This document shows, in pieces, positions 63,593 through 64,000 of a DNA stretch of 64,000 bases. The stretch lies in assembly GCF_002836255.1 (NCBI RefSeq), contig NZ_PJAU01000059.1:62001-126000 (forward strand). Direction: 5' to 3'. Source of the DNA: Colwellia sp. 75C3 (GTDB taxonomy: Bacteria; Pseudomonadota; Gammaproteobacteria; Enterobacterales; Alteromonadaceae). The notes beneath the pieces are model-generated. The model worked only from the letters and a program-made list of their open reading frames with translations, was not told the DNA's origin and did no database searches. The position numbers were made by a program, and so were the translations under genes. Numbering within the stretch: the stretch's first letter is position 1; every line of letters begins with the position of its first letter.

Positions 63593-64000
63593 TTGCCGCT
63601 TTTCTCGATAAATTTTGTTAAAAAACAGGCTGTTCAAGTAGCAGCAAAAAACTACGCGTTAATTACTACTATTACTATATTGAGCACCTCAGTATTAAGT
63701 AATTTCGCTTGGGCTGATATTCAGCCGCGTAGTGCTAGTCTCAATTATTCACAAAAATCGCTATCAAATGCGGGTAATCCTGCGGCAGCAGCATTAATTG
63801 TCGCTCGAAAAGATCCTCATGTGATGACGGGTGGGTCAATTGAAATTGGAGCCGGCATTGAATACGGTGACTTAGATGAACTATTCGCCAAAATTGACGA
63901 ATTATCAGTATTGTTTAATCCACCAAGTGACGGCAGTGAGGTTGAATTACCACCTACGCCAACAAACCCTATCAGAAATTATACTTGGGATGATCTCTTT
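63593..64000 (+). CDS. Exported protein, 5' part only (TraF-like barrel?)
   Basis: An open frame of 136 codons running off the window end. The start is TTG at 63593, with AAAGGGAG 8 bases upstream, a strong ribosome site that decides this start. A signal peptide runs from about residue 22 to AWADIQPRSASL. The mature start, with NYSQKSLSNAGNPAAAALIVARKDP followed by TGGSIEIGAGIEYGDLDELFAKIDEL, resembles the N-terminus of TraF-type outer-membrane barrel proteins. Only the first 136 residues are visible, so this is a weak assignment. It is 161 bases downstream of the cyclophilin gene. Confidence 0.6.
   Translation, partial: MPLFSINFVKKQAVQVAAKNYALITTITILSTSVLSNFAWADIQPRSASLNYSQKSLSNAGNPAAAALIVARKDPHVMTGGSIEIGAGIEYGDLDELFAKIDELSVLFNPPSDGSEVELPPTPTNPIRNYTWDDLF

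Overview
The window looks like AT-rich chromosomal DNA from a marine gammaproteobacterium of the Alteromonadales, most likely Colwellia or a close relative. This is inferred from protein character and gene order (polA, recG-trmH-spoT-rpoZ-gmk, and an exosortase-A type polysaccharide locus), not from a database search. I see no rRNA, tRNA, CRISPR array, complete insertion sequence or prophage.

Positions 1-30404 hold most of an exopolysaccharide (EPS) locus of the exosortase A (XrtA/EpsH, PEP-CTERM) kind. It opens with the 3' end of an exosortase fused to an EpsI domain. Mostly on the + strand there follow a RIFT-barrel/lyase-like protein, five GT4-type glycosyltransferases, a polysaccharide deacetylase, a FemAB-like protein, an asparagine-synthase-like amidotransferase, a GMC oxidoreductase with a small secreted partner, two membrane acyltransferases, a Wzy/ligase-type polymerase, two sulfotransferases, a Wzx-like flippase, a left-handed beta-helix acetyltransferase, a second FemAB/BioF2-like protein and a GDP-mannose enzyme (ManC). 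Three genes lie against this direction: an H-type lectin domain protein, a PKD-type lipoprotein and a GT2 glycosyltransferase. Together these predict a mannose-containing, acylated and probably sulfated polysaccharide that is flipped, polymerised and modified at the envelope.

Positions 30458-46651 are mixed housekeeping and accessory genes: 3-methyladenine DNA glycosylase (tag), oligopeptidase A (prlC), a very large periplasmic-propeller GGDEF-EAL sensor, glutathione reductase (gor), two small envelope proteins, and a CzcI/CzcB/CzcA-like heavy-metal efflux set without an outer-membrane component. A 219-bp element with terminal inverted repeats and TA flanks (a MITE) lies at 40299-40517.

Positions 46652-64000 are core genome. 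An 836-bp intergenic region with two consensus DnaA boxes precedes polA. A solute-binding protein and an SLC13-type carrier follow, then recG, trmH, ridA, spoT, rpoZ, gmk, an aromatic/aspartate aminotransferase, a DUF445 membrane protein, a lipoprotein cyclophilin, and the start of an exported protein cut by the window edge. Several gene-free stretches hold palindromic repeats. One REP-like family has two clear copies at 31239-31294 and 60241-60296.
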